63,189 bases of DNA from Gemmatimonadota bacterium. Lineage in GTDB: Bacteria; Latescibacterota; UBA2968; UBA8231. Positions 54,894 to 63,189 of the stretch are shown here, piece by piece. The DNA lies in NCBI GenBank assembly GCA_018672475.1, contig JABHFS010000019.1, forward strand, positions 1-63,189, written 5' to 3'. Position numbers and translations under genes: made by a program. The notes beneath the pieces were generated by a model that was given only the letters and a program-made list of their open reading frames with translations, searched no databases and was not told the DNA's origin. Within the stretch, counting starts at the first letter, position 1, and each line of letters begins with the position of its first letter.

Positions 54894-55690
54894 CTAGCCG
54901 GCTGCCACCGAATACGGACCAATCACCTCACAAGTCCAAGATACCGACGCCAAGGAATACGGCTGCTCATTCATAGCTTGGGCGGGTGTGTCGGACTTTG
55001 CTGGCCGTGCCCCGGCTGGCCTGGGAGCAGCTTGTTGGCCAGGCCCAACCAACCAGACGCGCCCTCGGCGGAGTCGAGGATCATCGCAGCAACAGCAGTT
55101 TCCACCGTCCCCGTCCAACGCGACTCCGGCTCCATTCTGTAGAGGTACACGCCACTCGCCAACTCCCGTCCCAGATCGTCTCGGCCATCCCAGTGCCACG
55201 GTGTGGCCCCCCGGCCGGACGCCATTCCTTTGCCAGTCTCGCGCGGTCTCCGGGCCGCCGGCGCGCCCGGAATCCGTCACGGCCGCGAATTTGATCCTGA
55301 AGGGCGATGCGTCGCCGGTAGCGTAAGCCACCGCGTGTATGAAATGCTCTGATGAGTTGACCAGCGTGTTGATGTTGATGCCGTTGCCCGGGGGCGGCCG
55401 CCGGTCCGCGGATTCACCTACCAGCAGCACGGCGTTGCCCTAGGTCCCCTTCAGCCCAACTCCCTGAAACTGCACGGGAATCACTCGACAGGCCGAGCCA
55501 GGTGACGTATCACGTGGTCCGGACGTACACCGAGTGATAGAGGTGTGACCGGAGGCCGTTGGAGTCGGCGATGAACGGCGGACTCCAGTCACCATCGTGG
55601 GCTCTCTTCTGGTAGAAGATCGTTCCTGCTCTGTGAACAACGTGAACGTCGTCTCCATCGCCGACTGGTTGCTCCCTGTTGAGCACTAGT
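54894..55690 (-). pseudogene. Decayed secreted protein with FlgD-like C-terminal domain
   Basis: On the minus strand, pieces in three frames add up to one protein. GDWSPPFIADSNGLRSH (55510-55690 piece) looks like a BNR/sialidase-like strand; then HFIHAVAYATGDASPFRIKF in another frame; and the end ATPWHWDGRDDLGRELASGV plus YLYRMEPE is the classic FlgD-like C-terminal Ig module used as a secretion or anchoring tail in FCB-type bacteria. At least two frameshifts are needed. The region has a much higher GC than cysN next to it, suggesting separate origin. Confidence 0.7.
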
Positions 55691-55699
55691 GGAGGTAGA

Positions 55700-56563
55700 T
55701 TAATCACCGGGGGCAATCAAGTTGTATGCGATGCTGGCGTTTCGCCAGAAGTATTTTTCCGCCGACCCTCTGCCCTTGCCCTCAAAGTAGCGAGCAACTA
55801 TTTGGTGGGCAGTGGCAAAATCGCTGACGCGCTCGATCTGTGGCCAGTTGCTCGCGTAGATCAGTCGGTCCTGGCCGAAGGCCTCCCACACCGCGTCGAG
55901 CGCGGGCCGGTAGTATTCGACATCGGCGGGTGCCGGGGTGACTTCGGTCATCTGCACCAGGGCCGAAACTTTGCAGTAAACTTGAGGCCAGGCGGAGATC
56001 TCGTGCAGGCTGCGCACCCACTCGGGATTGGGCGCCCGGCCGTCGATGGGGCGGCCTTCGGCGAGATGGTTGAGCACCACGCGCAGCCCGGGTACTCGGC
56101 GCATAAGTTCGGCGACGTAGCCGAGGGCGGTATAATCGCCGTGGAAGTCGAGCGCCAGGTCGCGGGCGGCGAGCCGTTCGAGGCTTGCGATCAGTCGAGG
56201 GGATATACTGTCCATGGCCTGTCGGGGATGATCGACATAGTCGTGGCAGCAGTCCATGTGGAGTCGGAAACCCTTGAAGAGCGGATCGGCAGCGTTGCGC
56301 TCAAGGTCGTGGGTAAAGGTCTCCGCGAAAGGGTCGAGATGCCCCACGATACCCACGATAAAGGGATCTTCGGCGGCTCGGTCGAGCATCCACTGGTTGT
56401 CTTCGACATTCCCACTAGACTCCACCACCACCGTGCCGGTCACGCCCTCGGGCACGGCCAGGGTTTTGTAGGTTTCGAGTTGTTCGGTGCGGAAAAGCAG
56501 GGGCTGCGGCGTGGATGGGGCGCCGATATGAGTGTGGGTGTCTACTACCATCGGCATAACCAT
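55700..56563 (-). CDS. Amidohydrolase 2 family TIM-barrel hydrolase
   Basis: Start at 56563 (MVMPMVVDTHTHIG) behind AAGGAATC; this gives 287 residues. DTHTHIG supplies the first metal His pair; other blocks are RLHMDCCHDYVDHP, LALDFHGDY, VVLNHLAEGRP and LIYASNWPQIE. The last replaces the usual GTDWP Asp with Asn-Trp-Pro (NWP), so metal binding may be changed. It is the second such family member in the window. It seems intact in a zone otherwise full of decay. Substrate unknown. Confidence 0.82.
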   Translation of the reverse strand: MVMPMVVDTHTHIGAPSTPQPLLFRTEQLETYKTLAVPEGVTGTVVVESSGNVEDNQWMLDRAAEDPFIVGIVGHLDPFAETFTHDLERNAADPLFKGFRLHMDCCHDYVDHPRQAMDSISPRLIASLERLAARDLALDFHGDYTALGYVAELMRRVPGLRVVLNHLAEGRPIDGRAPNPEWVRSLHEISAWPQVYCKVSALVQMTEVTPAPADVEYYRPALDAVWEAFGQDRLIYASNWPQIERVSDFATAHQIVARYFEGKGRGSAEKYFWRNASIAYNLIAPGD

Positions 56564-56593
56564 GATTCCTTGGGCAAGAGATCGTTCGTACAC

Positions 56594-57061
56594 ACTTGTC
56601 AGCTAAGTAGATGTTCTATTCTACAACCGGCCGGAGCGCCTCTGCAACCCGGTGTCCACGTCCTCAACGCCGCCGAGCCTGGCACATTCTGCGCCATTGG
56701 TCGGGAGAGCGGTAGAGAGCGGTGGCTAATCTCAGTAGTCCGTAGCGGCTGCTGCTCGACGGCTTCGCTCACCGTCTCTGCTTTTTTGCTACTTCTTCGA
56801 CTATCTCGACTGCTTCCTATGCTTCAACTTCGGTTATTACTTCATCGGGCAAGTTGCCATCGGGCAGACTGTCAAACCAATGCAAAACATCCGACTCCGA
56901 AAAGATGAGCCGCCTTTCGCTAATGCGCTTGTCGGGGGGGAGATGACCTCCCTGATTTGCTCCAAGTGAGGTGAGATTATTGCTTACTCGTTAAGGAGTA
57001 GCCTCATGAAACAGTTGGAGCGTTTGGGAGTGCCAGCTATTGATGTCTGAAAGTAGGTGAA
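56594..57061. other. Spacer upstream of IS30 remnant, probably decayed
   Basis: No recognisable intact gene. On the minus strand (about 56845-56940) a frame reads RISERRLIFSESDVLHWFDS followed by LPDGNLPDEVITEVEA and a stop, perhaps the end of a small antitoxin-like or regulatory protein. The rest is low-complexity and mixed. Confidence 0.35.
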
Positions 57062-58139
57062 TTCAACTTGAAAGTGCAATTCCTGTAGGTTGTGAAATAA
57101 CAAAGGGCCAACTGGTTATATTTCCTTTGTCATCCACAGCCCCACGAGGAGGAGCATATGAAGGGAGATCGCCAGTTGACCGTGCCTCAACGATATGAAA
57201 TATTCGCGTTGAAAAAAGCGGGGCATAGCCAAGTCGCCATCGCCGGTTTGGTTGGGGTGCATGCCTCCACAGTTTCTCGTGAGCTTCGTCGGAATAAAAG
57301 TCCGACCGGTTACTATGCTCAGGCTGCTCATCGACACGCTCAGCAGCGCCGTCTTCAATCGCGTGGTCCGGACCAAGTGGACTCGGCGCTCTCAGCGACT
57401 GGTCGAACGTAAATTACGGCAGCAATGAAGCCCCGAGCAGATCGCCGATCGGCTGAAACAGACGCAACGCGTTCGGTTTTCTCATGAGCGGATCTATCAG
57501 TATCTGCGTGCGGATCGACTGGCCGGTGGAAACTGGCATGCACAACTTCGGCGACGGTTAGGTTTGCGTCGAGCCCGACGATCCACCGCCTATAAAGGCA
57601 AAATAACCCAGCGCGTTTCGATCGATCAACGCCCTTCCATCGTCGTCGACAAAAGTCGAATCGGCGCTTGGGAGGCCGATCTGATGTTGGGCGGTCAGGG
57701 CGGCGGTGCCTTGTTGACCGTCGTCGAGCGCAAGAGTCGTTGGACCTGCATGGCTCGATTGTCCTCCAAGCAGAGCGAGGTTGTCGCCGAGGCCTTGATC
57801 AACTTACTACGCCCGTATAAAAAACAGGTCAAAATCGTGACGCTGGATAACGGCAACGAGTTTGCTCAGCATGTCAACGTCAGCAAAGCCCTCCAGGCGT
57901 CGGTCTATTTTGCGCATCCGTATTGTGCTTGGCAGCGCGGCCTCAGCGAAAATACCAACGGCTTATTGAGACAGTATTTTCCAAAGGGCACCAATTTTAA
58001 AATCATCCGTCAAGCCAAACTCGATCAGATTCAAAAGCGACTTAATCAAAGACCAAGAAAAGGATTGGAATTTTTAACTCCACAACAGATCTTTCAACCG
58101 GAAAGATCCTGAAACATCATTGTGCACTTCAAAGTTGAA
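57062..58139. mobile_element. IS30-family insertion sequence, inactivated
   Basis: About 1.08 kb, the normal IS30 length. The ends show an inverted repeat: TTCAACTTGAAAGTGCA at 57062-57078 and its complement TGCACTTCAAAGTTGAA at 58123-58139 (15 of 17 match). Between them is a transposase gene with a frameshift and a stop. Target-site duplication was not identified with confidence. Confidence 0.85.
57158..58112 (+). pseudogene. IS30 transposase, frameshifted and with a TGA in place of Trp
   Basis: The N-terminal HTH (LTVPQRYEIFALKKAGHSQV, IAGLVGVHASTVSRELRRN) is clear up to about 57350. There the frame shifts; the continuation in a second frame reads QRLVERKLRQQ then TGA at 57426-57428, then SPEQIADRLKQ. 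Intact IS30 enzymes have WSPEQI, so TGA stands where Trp TGG belongs. From about 57564 the DDE core is intact: Asp in IGAWEADLM, Asp in VTLDNGNEFA, Glu in GLSENTNGLLRQYFPKG. Inactive as it stands. Confidence 0.88.
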
Positions 58140-58334
58140 ACCACCATATGCACAAGCCATATTGGAAAGCAATCTACAGGGTGGCCTGATATGTCGTGTT
58201 TGACCGACCGTGCTGCAGGAGAATACGCGGAAAAACTTTTCAAAAACGCCGCAGAGATGTTCGATACGGTAATCATCGAACCGGCTCTTCGCAGATTGCT
58301 GCTGTGATGCGTGTGATAAAGCGCGAGGCGACAG

Positions 58335-58377
58335 TGTATAGGAAAAATAAAGGGCCTTTTATGGGATCGGGTCAAGC
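58335..58377 (+). repeat. Imperfect direct repeat, copy A
   Basis: Starts TGTATAGGAAAAATAAAG and ends GTCAAGC. It matches copy B at 60048-60091 with a few differences and a 1-base gap. The two copies flank the M23 peptidase gene and the GGGCA tandem, about 1.7 kb apart. Confidence 0.75.
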
Positions 58378-58524
58378 GGTGTAGGTGTGGTTAGGGTGGC
58401 CTCCCGCTGCGCGGTGCCCGCAGGCGGGGTCGCGGGCCGGCCTTTGCTTATGCGGAGCATTGGTGTCGCTGGCGGAGGGCTGGACTGGACGGATTGGTGT
58501 CGCTTAAAGGAGGATTGCGAAGGG

Positions 58525-58583
58525 TCGTAATACGACAATTGAGAATGCTGGGTATCGTGGGGTTCCCAATTGTCGTATTACGA
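58525..58583. repeat. 17-base perfect inverted repeat
   Basis: TCGTAATACGACAATTG at 58525-58541 and its exact complement at 58567-58583, with a 25-base loop. Each arm also contains a smaller palindrome (TCGTAATACGA type), so each arm is a potential dimer-binding site. It could be a terminator-like hairpin, a recombination site or an operator. Confidence 0.7.
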
Positions 58584-58696
58584 TGCTCAGACCTGCACCT
58601 GGCAGCCGCAGAAGCATATGACCCCCGCCTAGCAACCCGCGCCCGCGTCGGCTGCGGCCACCAACGTTTTAACTCCCAACTGTAAATTTCTGCTCT

Positions 58697-59785
58697 TTAC
58701 TTACATTCCCCGTCTACCAAAAGCTGACCGTCCGGGCACGGAGACGGAGTAATGTCCCTGCCACAAGCCCGCCAGCTCTCACTTTCGTCGTAGTCTACAT
58801 CCCCGGACGCAATACCTGCACGACCCGACGCCTCGCTGGGATCGGGCCCGTTGTGGTTTTCTTTGCCGGTTACAAGATAACGCGGATTAATACTTCCTGA
58901 ATCAAGTTCATATTCAAAAGCGCTCAAAGCGTGCCCTTGTATTACCCGCCCATACTTAGCCGTATGCTCCTCGGAACATTGATCTTGCCACATCGAAGAA
59001 CCGCCTGATCCCCTGTTGTTGCTTCCGTCGTGTAGTGAGTAAAATGGATCGACCATGGAAGCCTGAAATTCCTCCCAGTTCCAGGCGGAGGGGTTGCCGA
59101 CGTCAATGGCCTCTTTGTGTACTTCAAAGTGTAGATGCGGAGTTAAAGACTGCCCACTACTTCCCATCTTTCCGATTTCATCCCCACTGTCCACCCAATC
59201 CCCAACGCTCGGTGTCATACTCGAACCCTTCTGTAGATGATAGTACGCCGAATACCTGTAACCTACTCGGTCCAGAAGCCCTTTGTCTTCTTCTGGGTCA
59301 TGGTCAATGACAACGTAGTTGCCGGCACAGTTTCCGTTAGGGTAGTTGCACCCACCACCGCAATCATCCGATTTAGGAAACCTGGCAGCAGTAGGTTTGT
59401 TGTTCATGTCTTTTTGTTGTTGATCCGTTAACAGCCACTTACCACACCCATCACCTTCGTCTGACTTTACGAAAATAACTTTGCCGCTTGCTGCTGCTAA
59501 AACGGAAGGGAGTTTGTCCCGATAGTTATTGTATTCATTCTCGGATGTAACGTAGAAATAGCCCACGTCCATTCCAGTATGGCCTGGATAAGTGTGCCCA
59601 GAAGCACCAGTCCAACTCGGGTCCATAAAACTCGAGTGCGTTGGAGCAGAAATGGCTCCATGGGAGCCTACCGGCCATATGAATCGATCGCGGTTTCATT
59701 CCCCTTTTTTTTCAACATATTCATTTGCCTCGGCATTGACCAATGTTGCTAGCGCAACAGCCATGCCAAGAATCAGTTTCTTCAT
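58697..59785 (-). pseudogene. M23 metallopeptidase gene interrupted by an in-frame TGA
   Basis: A signal peptide (ATG 59785, behind GGAGAG; KKLILGMAVALATLVNAEA) is followed by NEYVEKKGE and TGA at 59696-59698. The same frame continues without another stop: NRDRFIWPVGSHGAISAPTH, then SGHTYPGHTGMDVGYFY and SLTPHLHFEVHKEA, which are M23 zinc motifs (H-x-D and HxH). It therefore encodes a secreted LytM-type endopeptidase broken by one nonsense codon near the start, next to an A8G4 homopolymer. A second start at ATG 59626 (309 codons) would lack a signal peptide. Cys-rich C-terminal half. Confidence 0.8.
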
Positions 59786-60005
59786 GAGAATCTCTCCGTG
59801 CAATTTAAGGTGAACTACTTACCTATAAGTGATAGCGAATCTATTAAACCAATAAAAATCCTGCAGCGCCCCTATCGCCCTGGCGTGTCGACACGAGTCG
59901 CGATTCTCCCCCAAAAGACTTTTCATCAGGTTCCGGCACCACAAAATTGCTTTCCAAACCTACACCAGACTCACGATAAGCCCCCTATATTCCTTATCCG
60001 CTCAG

Positions 60006-60036
60006 CGGCAGGGCAGGGCAGGGCAGGGCAGGGCGG
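60006..60036 (+). repeat. GGGCA tandem repeat
   Basis: Five or so copies of the 5-base unit GGGCA (60006-60036), in a spacer (59786-60047) that holds nothing else recognisable. Slippage-prone. Confidence 0.75.
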
Positions 60037-60047
60037 AGCGTGTGCCA

Positions 60048-60091
60048 TGTATAGGAGAATATAAAGGGTCTTTTAGGGGGTCGAGTCAAGC
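60048..60091 (+). repeat. Imperfect direct repeat, copy B
   Basis: Starts TGTATAGGAGAATATAAAG and ends GTCAAGC; pairs with copy A at 58335-58377. It ends next to the tyrosine-recombinase fragment. Confidence 0.75.
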
Positions 60092-60418
60092 CATATGGGC
60101 GTCTATCGCCCTTTTTGCAGCCGGTTGTGCGCCTTTACGCGGCCCCTCTTTTAGGCTCGACCGGCCCGAGCTGTATTTCGTGGTTGTTATAACGGCGGTG
60201 CGAAGACGTAGATGCCGGTGGCAGGCTTGCTGTTGAAGATGAAGAAAGAAAGGTAGGATGTGTTGGTGAGTCGATTCTACCGATGGATCAAGATTATTGT
60301 CTTCTACAAACCGAACAAACTTTCCGACCACATACTCGTAGAATGATAAGGTGGAATCACTGCATCCAGTGATTTTTCTATCGGTTAGAAAGAGTTCATA
60401 ACAACGAGCAATATTCAT
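60086..60418 (-). pseudogene. Tyrosine recombinase N-terminal fragment
   Basis: From ATG 60418 the first 65 residues (CYELFLTDRKITGCSDSTLS, FYEYVVGKFVRFVEDNN, PFFLHLQQQ) are the SAM-like core-binding domain of Xer/phage integrase-type recombinases. After that the sequence loses similarity and the catalytic domain (R-H-R-Y) is absent. It starts immediately after a minus-strand terminator, so it is a 5' remnant, cut near direct-repeat copy B. Confidence 0.75.
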
Positions 60419-60424
60419 AAAAAA

Positions 60425-60466
60425 GCACCCCGTTTGAGCGTCTGGCTCTGCGCTCAATTCGGGGTG
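60425..60466 (-). terminator. Terminator of the ceramidase-like gene
   Basis: A 16-base stem (60425-60440 with 60451-60466, one or two mismatches) with a 10-base loop and a T6 run on the minus strand, 107 bases after the ceramidase-like stop. The recombinase fragment begins directly beyond it. Confidence 0.8.
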
Positions 60467-60573
60467 TTTCTTTGAATACTAAATGAAGCTTTTTTTACCT
60501 AAGCCCTTGGTTCAAATGTGCTTGGGCTATTATCGGTTTTTTCACCCACACTTCCTGAAGACAAATAGTATGC

Positions 60574-61986
60574 TTAGGAAAATAGGGCGCTGATCATCTC
60601 CCTGGTTTTCTGCACTACTTGCTCTAAAGAACCTGGCGCGAACTTGGCCCAATAGGTTACATCTATATTACTTTCGTGGCCGTCACGGTTACAGGCTTCG
60701 CGCGTCGGTAGGTAACCGACATAGTGCGAAGCCATGTGGGCAATTTGGACAAAAGCGGCGGGCGAGTCCAGCTTGATTGCTAATTGTCCTTCAACGAAGG
60801 GTTCACCAGGTAAAGCAACAAGGGCGGCATCGCCAATGCGGAAAACCTGAATCTCGTAGTCAAAGTATGGTTGACGTTGTTGCTGTAGTTCAACGCTTCT
60901 AGTAGATGCAGCGCGAAACCAGGTAGGATCAACGCCACTACCATCGTTGCGAAAAGGAGGATATGGATGCGCCGATAGAATGGTCTCAACGGCGGCACTG
61001 CGAGCTGGGGGAATGGTGCGGAACGACAGTGGAATGCTGCAGGAGGTAAACTTGATACATGCTTCGCTAGTGTACGTCATGGATGCCATAATCTGATTGG
61101 TCATGGTAGCTAGCGCGGTGCCCATACGGTGATGATCAGGGGTAAAGTTGGCATCAAAGGGGTGCCAGGGATTGATATTGCCGCAACAACCGTTGACCAC
61201 TAACGGTACGCAGTTTGTCCCGAGCTTAGTCTGCATGGCAGCTGACCAGCTGCCAGGCCAATCTGCAGAGACTGCATGGTAGTGCTCAGGCTTGCCAAAG
61301 TTAATGACCGGATGACAGGTATGATGCAGTAGTAGTCCCAGCATAGTGCTGTCGCCACGGAAAGCGAGCACGCCAACTTCGGGATCTATTGGGCCTTCTA
61401 AATAACACAGATCTTTTGGACCGAGGGGTTGTTTGGGAACGCCAAAGGGTTTGGGCATTACTATTGTACCCTTACGGGTGATGCCGCGGCGGTTAAAAGA
61501 AAAATCGCCAAGCAGGCCACGGCCACAGCCCATCTGTGTCGGCGCTAGATTCTTGCCCGCTTGAATTGCTGCGGCAATGGCTTGCGGTATGACAAAGTCG
61601 ATATAGGCATCCTCGGAGCCACGAATATATTGGGTGTCGGGTCCCATTTCAAGCGGGAAGTTGGGATCGAGCATAAATGTCCCTAGACTGGGAGCTGAGT
61701 GGGTCTGGGTAGCGCAGACGATAACTGCTGCAGGAGTAGTATTAAGTGCCTCGGCTACCGTTTGCCGGATCTGGTCCGTATAAGGTTTTCCAACGACAGT
61801 CAGATCGAGCGCAAGCATGCACACTCGCTGTCCCCCCGCATCGAATACCAGCGCTTTGGCATAGAGTGATTCGAGCACGGTATGGGCGGGGCGATGCTGC
61901 CCAGTACCATCACCGCACAGGTGAGCTTCCATGGGTGGGGTGATGTCGACCATGGCGGCGCCGACGCAAAGTTGATGGTTGGACAT
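60574..61986 (-). CDS. Neutral/alkaline non-lysosomal ceramidase-like N-terminal-domain protein
   Basis: Start at 61986 (MSNHQLCVGAAMVDITPP) with GGAGA seven bases upstream; an ATG 12 bases earlier is less likely. The 470-residue protein begins with the ceramidase-family MVDITPP motif; CATQTHSAPS, LLLHHTCHPVINFG and NGCCGNINPW are zinc-site blocks of that family, with His in each. ALPGEPFVEGQLAI is the usual end of the catalytic domain. Without a signal peptide it looks cytoplasmic. Members of this broad family often hydrolyse amides other than ceramide in such genomes. Lone gene. Confidence 0.82.
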   Translation of the reverse strand: MSNHQLCVGAAMVDITPPMEAHLCGDGTGQHRPAHTVLESLYAKALVFDAGGQRVCMLALDLTVVGKPYTDQIRQTVAEALNTTPAAVIVCATQTHSAPSLGTFMLDPNFPLEMGPDTQYIRGSEDAYIDFVIPQAIAAAIQAGKNLAPTQMGCGRGLLGDFSFNRRGITRKGTIVMPKPFGVPKQPLGPKDLCYLEGPIDPEVGVLAFRGDSTMLGLLLHHTCHPVINFGKPEHYHAVSADWPGSWSAAMQTKLGTNCVPLVVNGCCGNINPWHPFDANFTPDHHRMGTALATMTNQIMASMTYTSEACIKFTSCSIPLSFRTIPPARSAAVETILSAHPYPPFRNDGSGVDPTWFRAASTRSVELQQQRQPYFDYEIQVFRIGDAALVALPGEPFVEGQLAIKLDSPAAFVQIAHMASHYVGYLPTREACNRDGHESNIDVTYWAKFAPGSLEQVVQKTREMISALFS

Positions 61987-62207
61987 GGTTGTCTCCATAC
62001 TAAAAATCTGCTTGCAAGAAAAGTGTTGAGTTAACCAAGGTTCGAAGAGGTATAAAACGCTTTTTTATAAGGCTTAGCAAGTAGTGCTCTGCGTTACTAT
62101 AGTTTGTTGGCTCTAAGTGATCTAGACAAGATATTGCGACAGTAAAAAAAGCAGGTATATTGAAGTTTACTATAATCAAACGCTATTTTTTAACGTCGGA
62201 TTAAATT

Positions 62208-63008
62208 ATGCGGCTTTATTTTTTACTACTCGGTACGCTTTTTTGGGGCTCTCTGCTTGAGGCTCAGTCACAACATGGTTTGATCAATGGTCAACTGGTT
62301 GATAGTAATACCCAACAGCCTATTTTAGGAGCTAATATTGTTCTCTTGCATCGTGAATTAGGTACTACTAGCGATAGTGAGGGGCGTTTTGTTTTTGATG
62401 ATTTGCCGGTGGGACGTTATCAATTACAAGTTTCGATGATAGGTTATCATACGCTTATTCAACCGGATATAGTAGTACGTTCAAAACGCATTACCATGAT
62501 TAAGATTCCGTTGGCAGAAGCCGTCTTAGATATGGAAAATACCACCGTTAAAGCTGACTATTTTTCAGCCATAGAAGAAGCGGTGAGTGCCGTTAATTTT
62601 AGCTATGAGGAAATTCGTCGCTCACCGGGGTCGGCTCAGGACATTAGTCGCCTACTACAAGCGATGCCTGCGGTTAATATGCATAACGATCAGCGCAATG
62701 ACTTAATTGTGCGTGGTGGTAGTCCGATGGAAAATCTTACACTCGTTGATGGTTTTGCCATGCCTAATATCAACCACTTTCCGACGCAGGGTGCATCAGG
62801 TGGTGCTATTGGGTTACTCAATACAGATTTGATTGCCGCTGCTAACTTCTATGCCGGTGGTTTTTCTGCACGCTATGGGGATCGCCTGTCCTCTGTACTT
62901 GCCATTGATCTGAGAGAGGGAAATCATAGCGAATTTGACGGTGAAATAAATATGGGTATGGCCGGTGCTGGCTTTGTCTTTGAAGGGCCATTAAATGGTG
63001 GTCGCGTG
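62208..63008 (+). pseudogene. TonB-dependent receptor truncated by an IS3-family element
   Basis: The first 266 residues of a TonB receptor: signal peptide (YFLLLGTLFWGSLLEA), carboxypeptidase-regulatory domain (GQLVDSNTQQPILGANIVLL, FDDLPVGRYQLQVSMIGYH), plug (QDISRLLQAMPAVNMHND, LIVRGGSPMENLTLVDGF) and first barrel strands. At GPLNGGRV it enters the IS3-family end and stops at once. The barrel is lost or lies beyond the element. The codon use is more AT-rich than the receptor at 12491. A TATAAT at 62171 may be its -10. Confidence 0.85.
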
Positions 63009-63189
63009 TAAACATCCCCGTTTTAGTGGCAGTCTAAAGTAGAGTTTTCCAGCGGTTGATGAGCCATCCTATATTCAAATGGCGTGAAGTCTTCGAGTGC
63101 ATCATGAGGCCGCTCTTCGTTGTATTCATCCATCGATTCTTCGGTGATAGCGCGCACCTCGGATAAGGTTTTAAAGACGTACCTATTCA
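63007..63189. mobile_element. IS3-family element, one end only
   Basis: The likely end begins TGTAAACATCCCCG at 63007, next to the broken TonB receptor, and runs off the window. The transposase is on the minus strand. The other end, its repeat and the target duplication are outside the window. Confidence 0.75.
63023..63189 (-). CDS. IS3-family transposase OrfB, C-terminal end
   Basis: 54 residues up to a stop at 63023-63025. YNEERPHDALEDFTPFEYR is the highly conserved C-terminal end of IS3-family OrfB (rve) transposases, with EYN-RPH. The rest lies outside the window. It inserts transposon DNA into targets; here it disrupts a TonB receptor. Confidence 0.88.
   Translation of the reverse strand, partial: NRYVFKTLSEVRAITEESMDEYNEERPHDALEDFTPFEYRMAHQPLENSTLDCH

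Larger units (their letters stand above)
58140..58696. other. Non-coding spacer with repeats
   Basis: No credible gene; a 61-codon frame at 58122 has no recognised family. It holds copy A of the direct repeat (58335-58377) and the 17-base inverted repeat at 58525-58583, described separately. Confidence 0.5.

Noticed and set aside
55679..56908. A long plus-strand ORF of 409 codons opposite the amidohydrolase
   Set aside because: It is antisense to a gene with clear metal motifs and shows no family similarity.
57426..59698. TGA recoded as Trp or selenocysteine
   Set aside because: Many ordinary genes here end in TGA (for example at 2478), and no SECIS-like hairpin or Cys/Sec context was visible; nonsense mutation is simpler.
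1..63189. CRISPR arrays, tRNA and rRNA genes
   Set aside because: I found no regularly spaced repeats or cloverleaf-type sequences when reading the window; a tRNAscan and rRNA search would settle it.

Overview
The window reads as part of a chromosome from an uncultured, heterotrophic Gram-negative bacterium. It has TonB-dependent outer-membrane receptors, lipoprotein signal peptides, apolipoprotein N-acyltransferase (Lnt) and YfiR. The gene set (many Gfo/Idh/MocA oxidoreductases, TIM-barrel isomerases, amidohydrolases, a phytanoyl-CoA dioxygenase-like protein, and a decayed secreted protein with a FlgD-like C-terminal module) resembles Latescibacterota, Poribacteria or related FCB-type lineages. 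That placement is inference from gene content only; there is no rRNA or tRNA here. TGA is used as a normal stop codon.

Region 1 (1-21.2 kb) is an accessory catabolic region. It holds an SdiA-regulated-type propeller, an acetyl-xylan-esterase-like hydrolase, Gfo/Idh/MocA enzymes (one fused to a ThuA domain), a DadA-like FAD oxidase, a DUF3311/SSF sodium symporter pair, an M42 aminopeptidase, an enolase-superfamily enzyme and a glycerophosphodiesterase. Two lipoproteins, a TonB receptor, a galactokinase-like GHMP kinase and a class III CoA-transferase follow in tight order. An N-acyl-D-amino-acid deacylase and an unknown protein lie on the minus strand. Region 2 (21.2-24.1 kb) is a MoxR-type AAA ATPase overlapping an unrecognised 611-residue partner.

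Region 3 (24.1-39.4 kb) is more sugar and acid-sugar catabolism: amidohydrolase, Gfo/Idh/MocA, KDG-type kinase, DUF4380-like protein, MFS transporter, sugar isomerases, cupins, a DapA-family aldolase and a PhyH dioxygenase. Among these sit an alkyltransferase-like DNA repair protein with Trp in place of the catalytic Cys, a MATE exporter and a TPMT-like methyltransferase. The dehydratase-like enzyme, kinase and aldolase together suggest 2-keto-3-deoxy sugar acid metabolism. No dedicated transcription regulator was recognised in the first 39 kb.

Region 4 (39.4-40.2 kb) is AT-rich and carries a consensus sigma-54 (-24/-12) promoter, three consecutive micro-ORFs (40, 35 and 33 codons, each with a Shine-Dalgarno and one hydrophobic segment) and a terminator. 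This is the best candidate here for something undescribed. Region 5 (40.1-45.8 kb) has an esterase, Lnt and a sigma-region-4-like protein on the minus strand, then a LamG-like protein apparently split by a beta-propeller and an MBOAT acyltransferase. Region 6 (46.4-52 kb) is a sensory locus: a broken receiver gene, TonB receptor, YfiR and a CHASE8-type hybrid histidine kinase. Region 7 (52.3-54.9 kb) is cysDN behind a sigma-70-like promoter with a perfect palindrome over its -10.

Region 8 (54.9 kb to the end) is a decay and mobile-element zone: a frameshifted FlgD-domain protein, an intact amidohydrolase, a dead IS30 element with visible terminal repeats, an M23 peptidase gene interrupted by an in-frame TGA, 43-44 bp direct repeats, a tyrosine-recombinase fragment, a ceramidase-like gene, and a TonB receptor cut by an IS3-family element that runs off the window. 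Coordinates of starts are my best choice from Shine-Dalgarno sites and family length.
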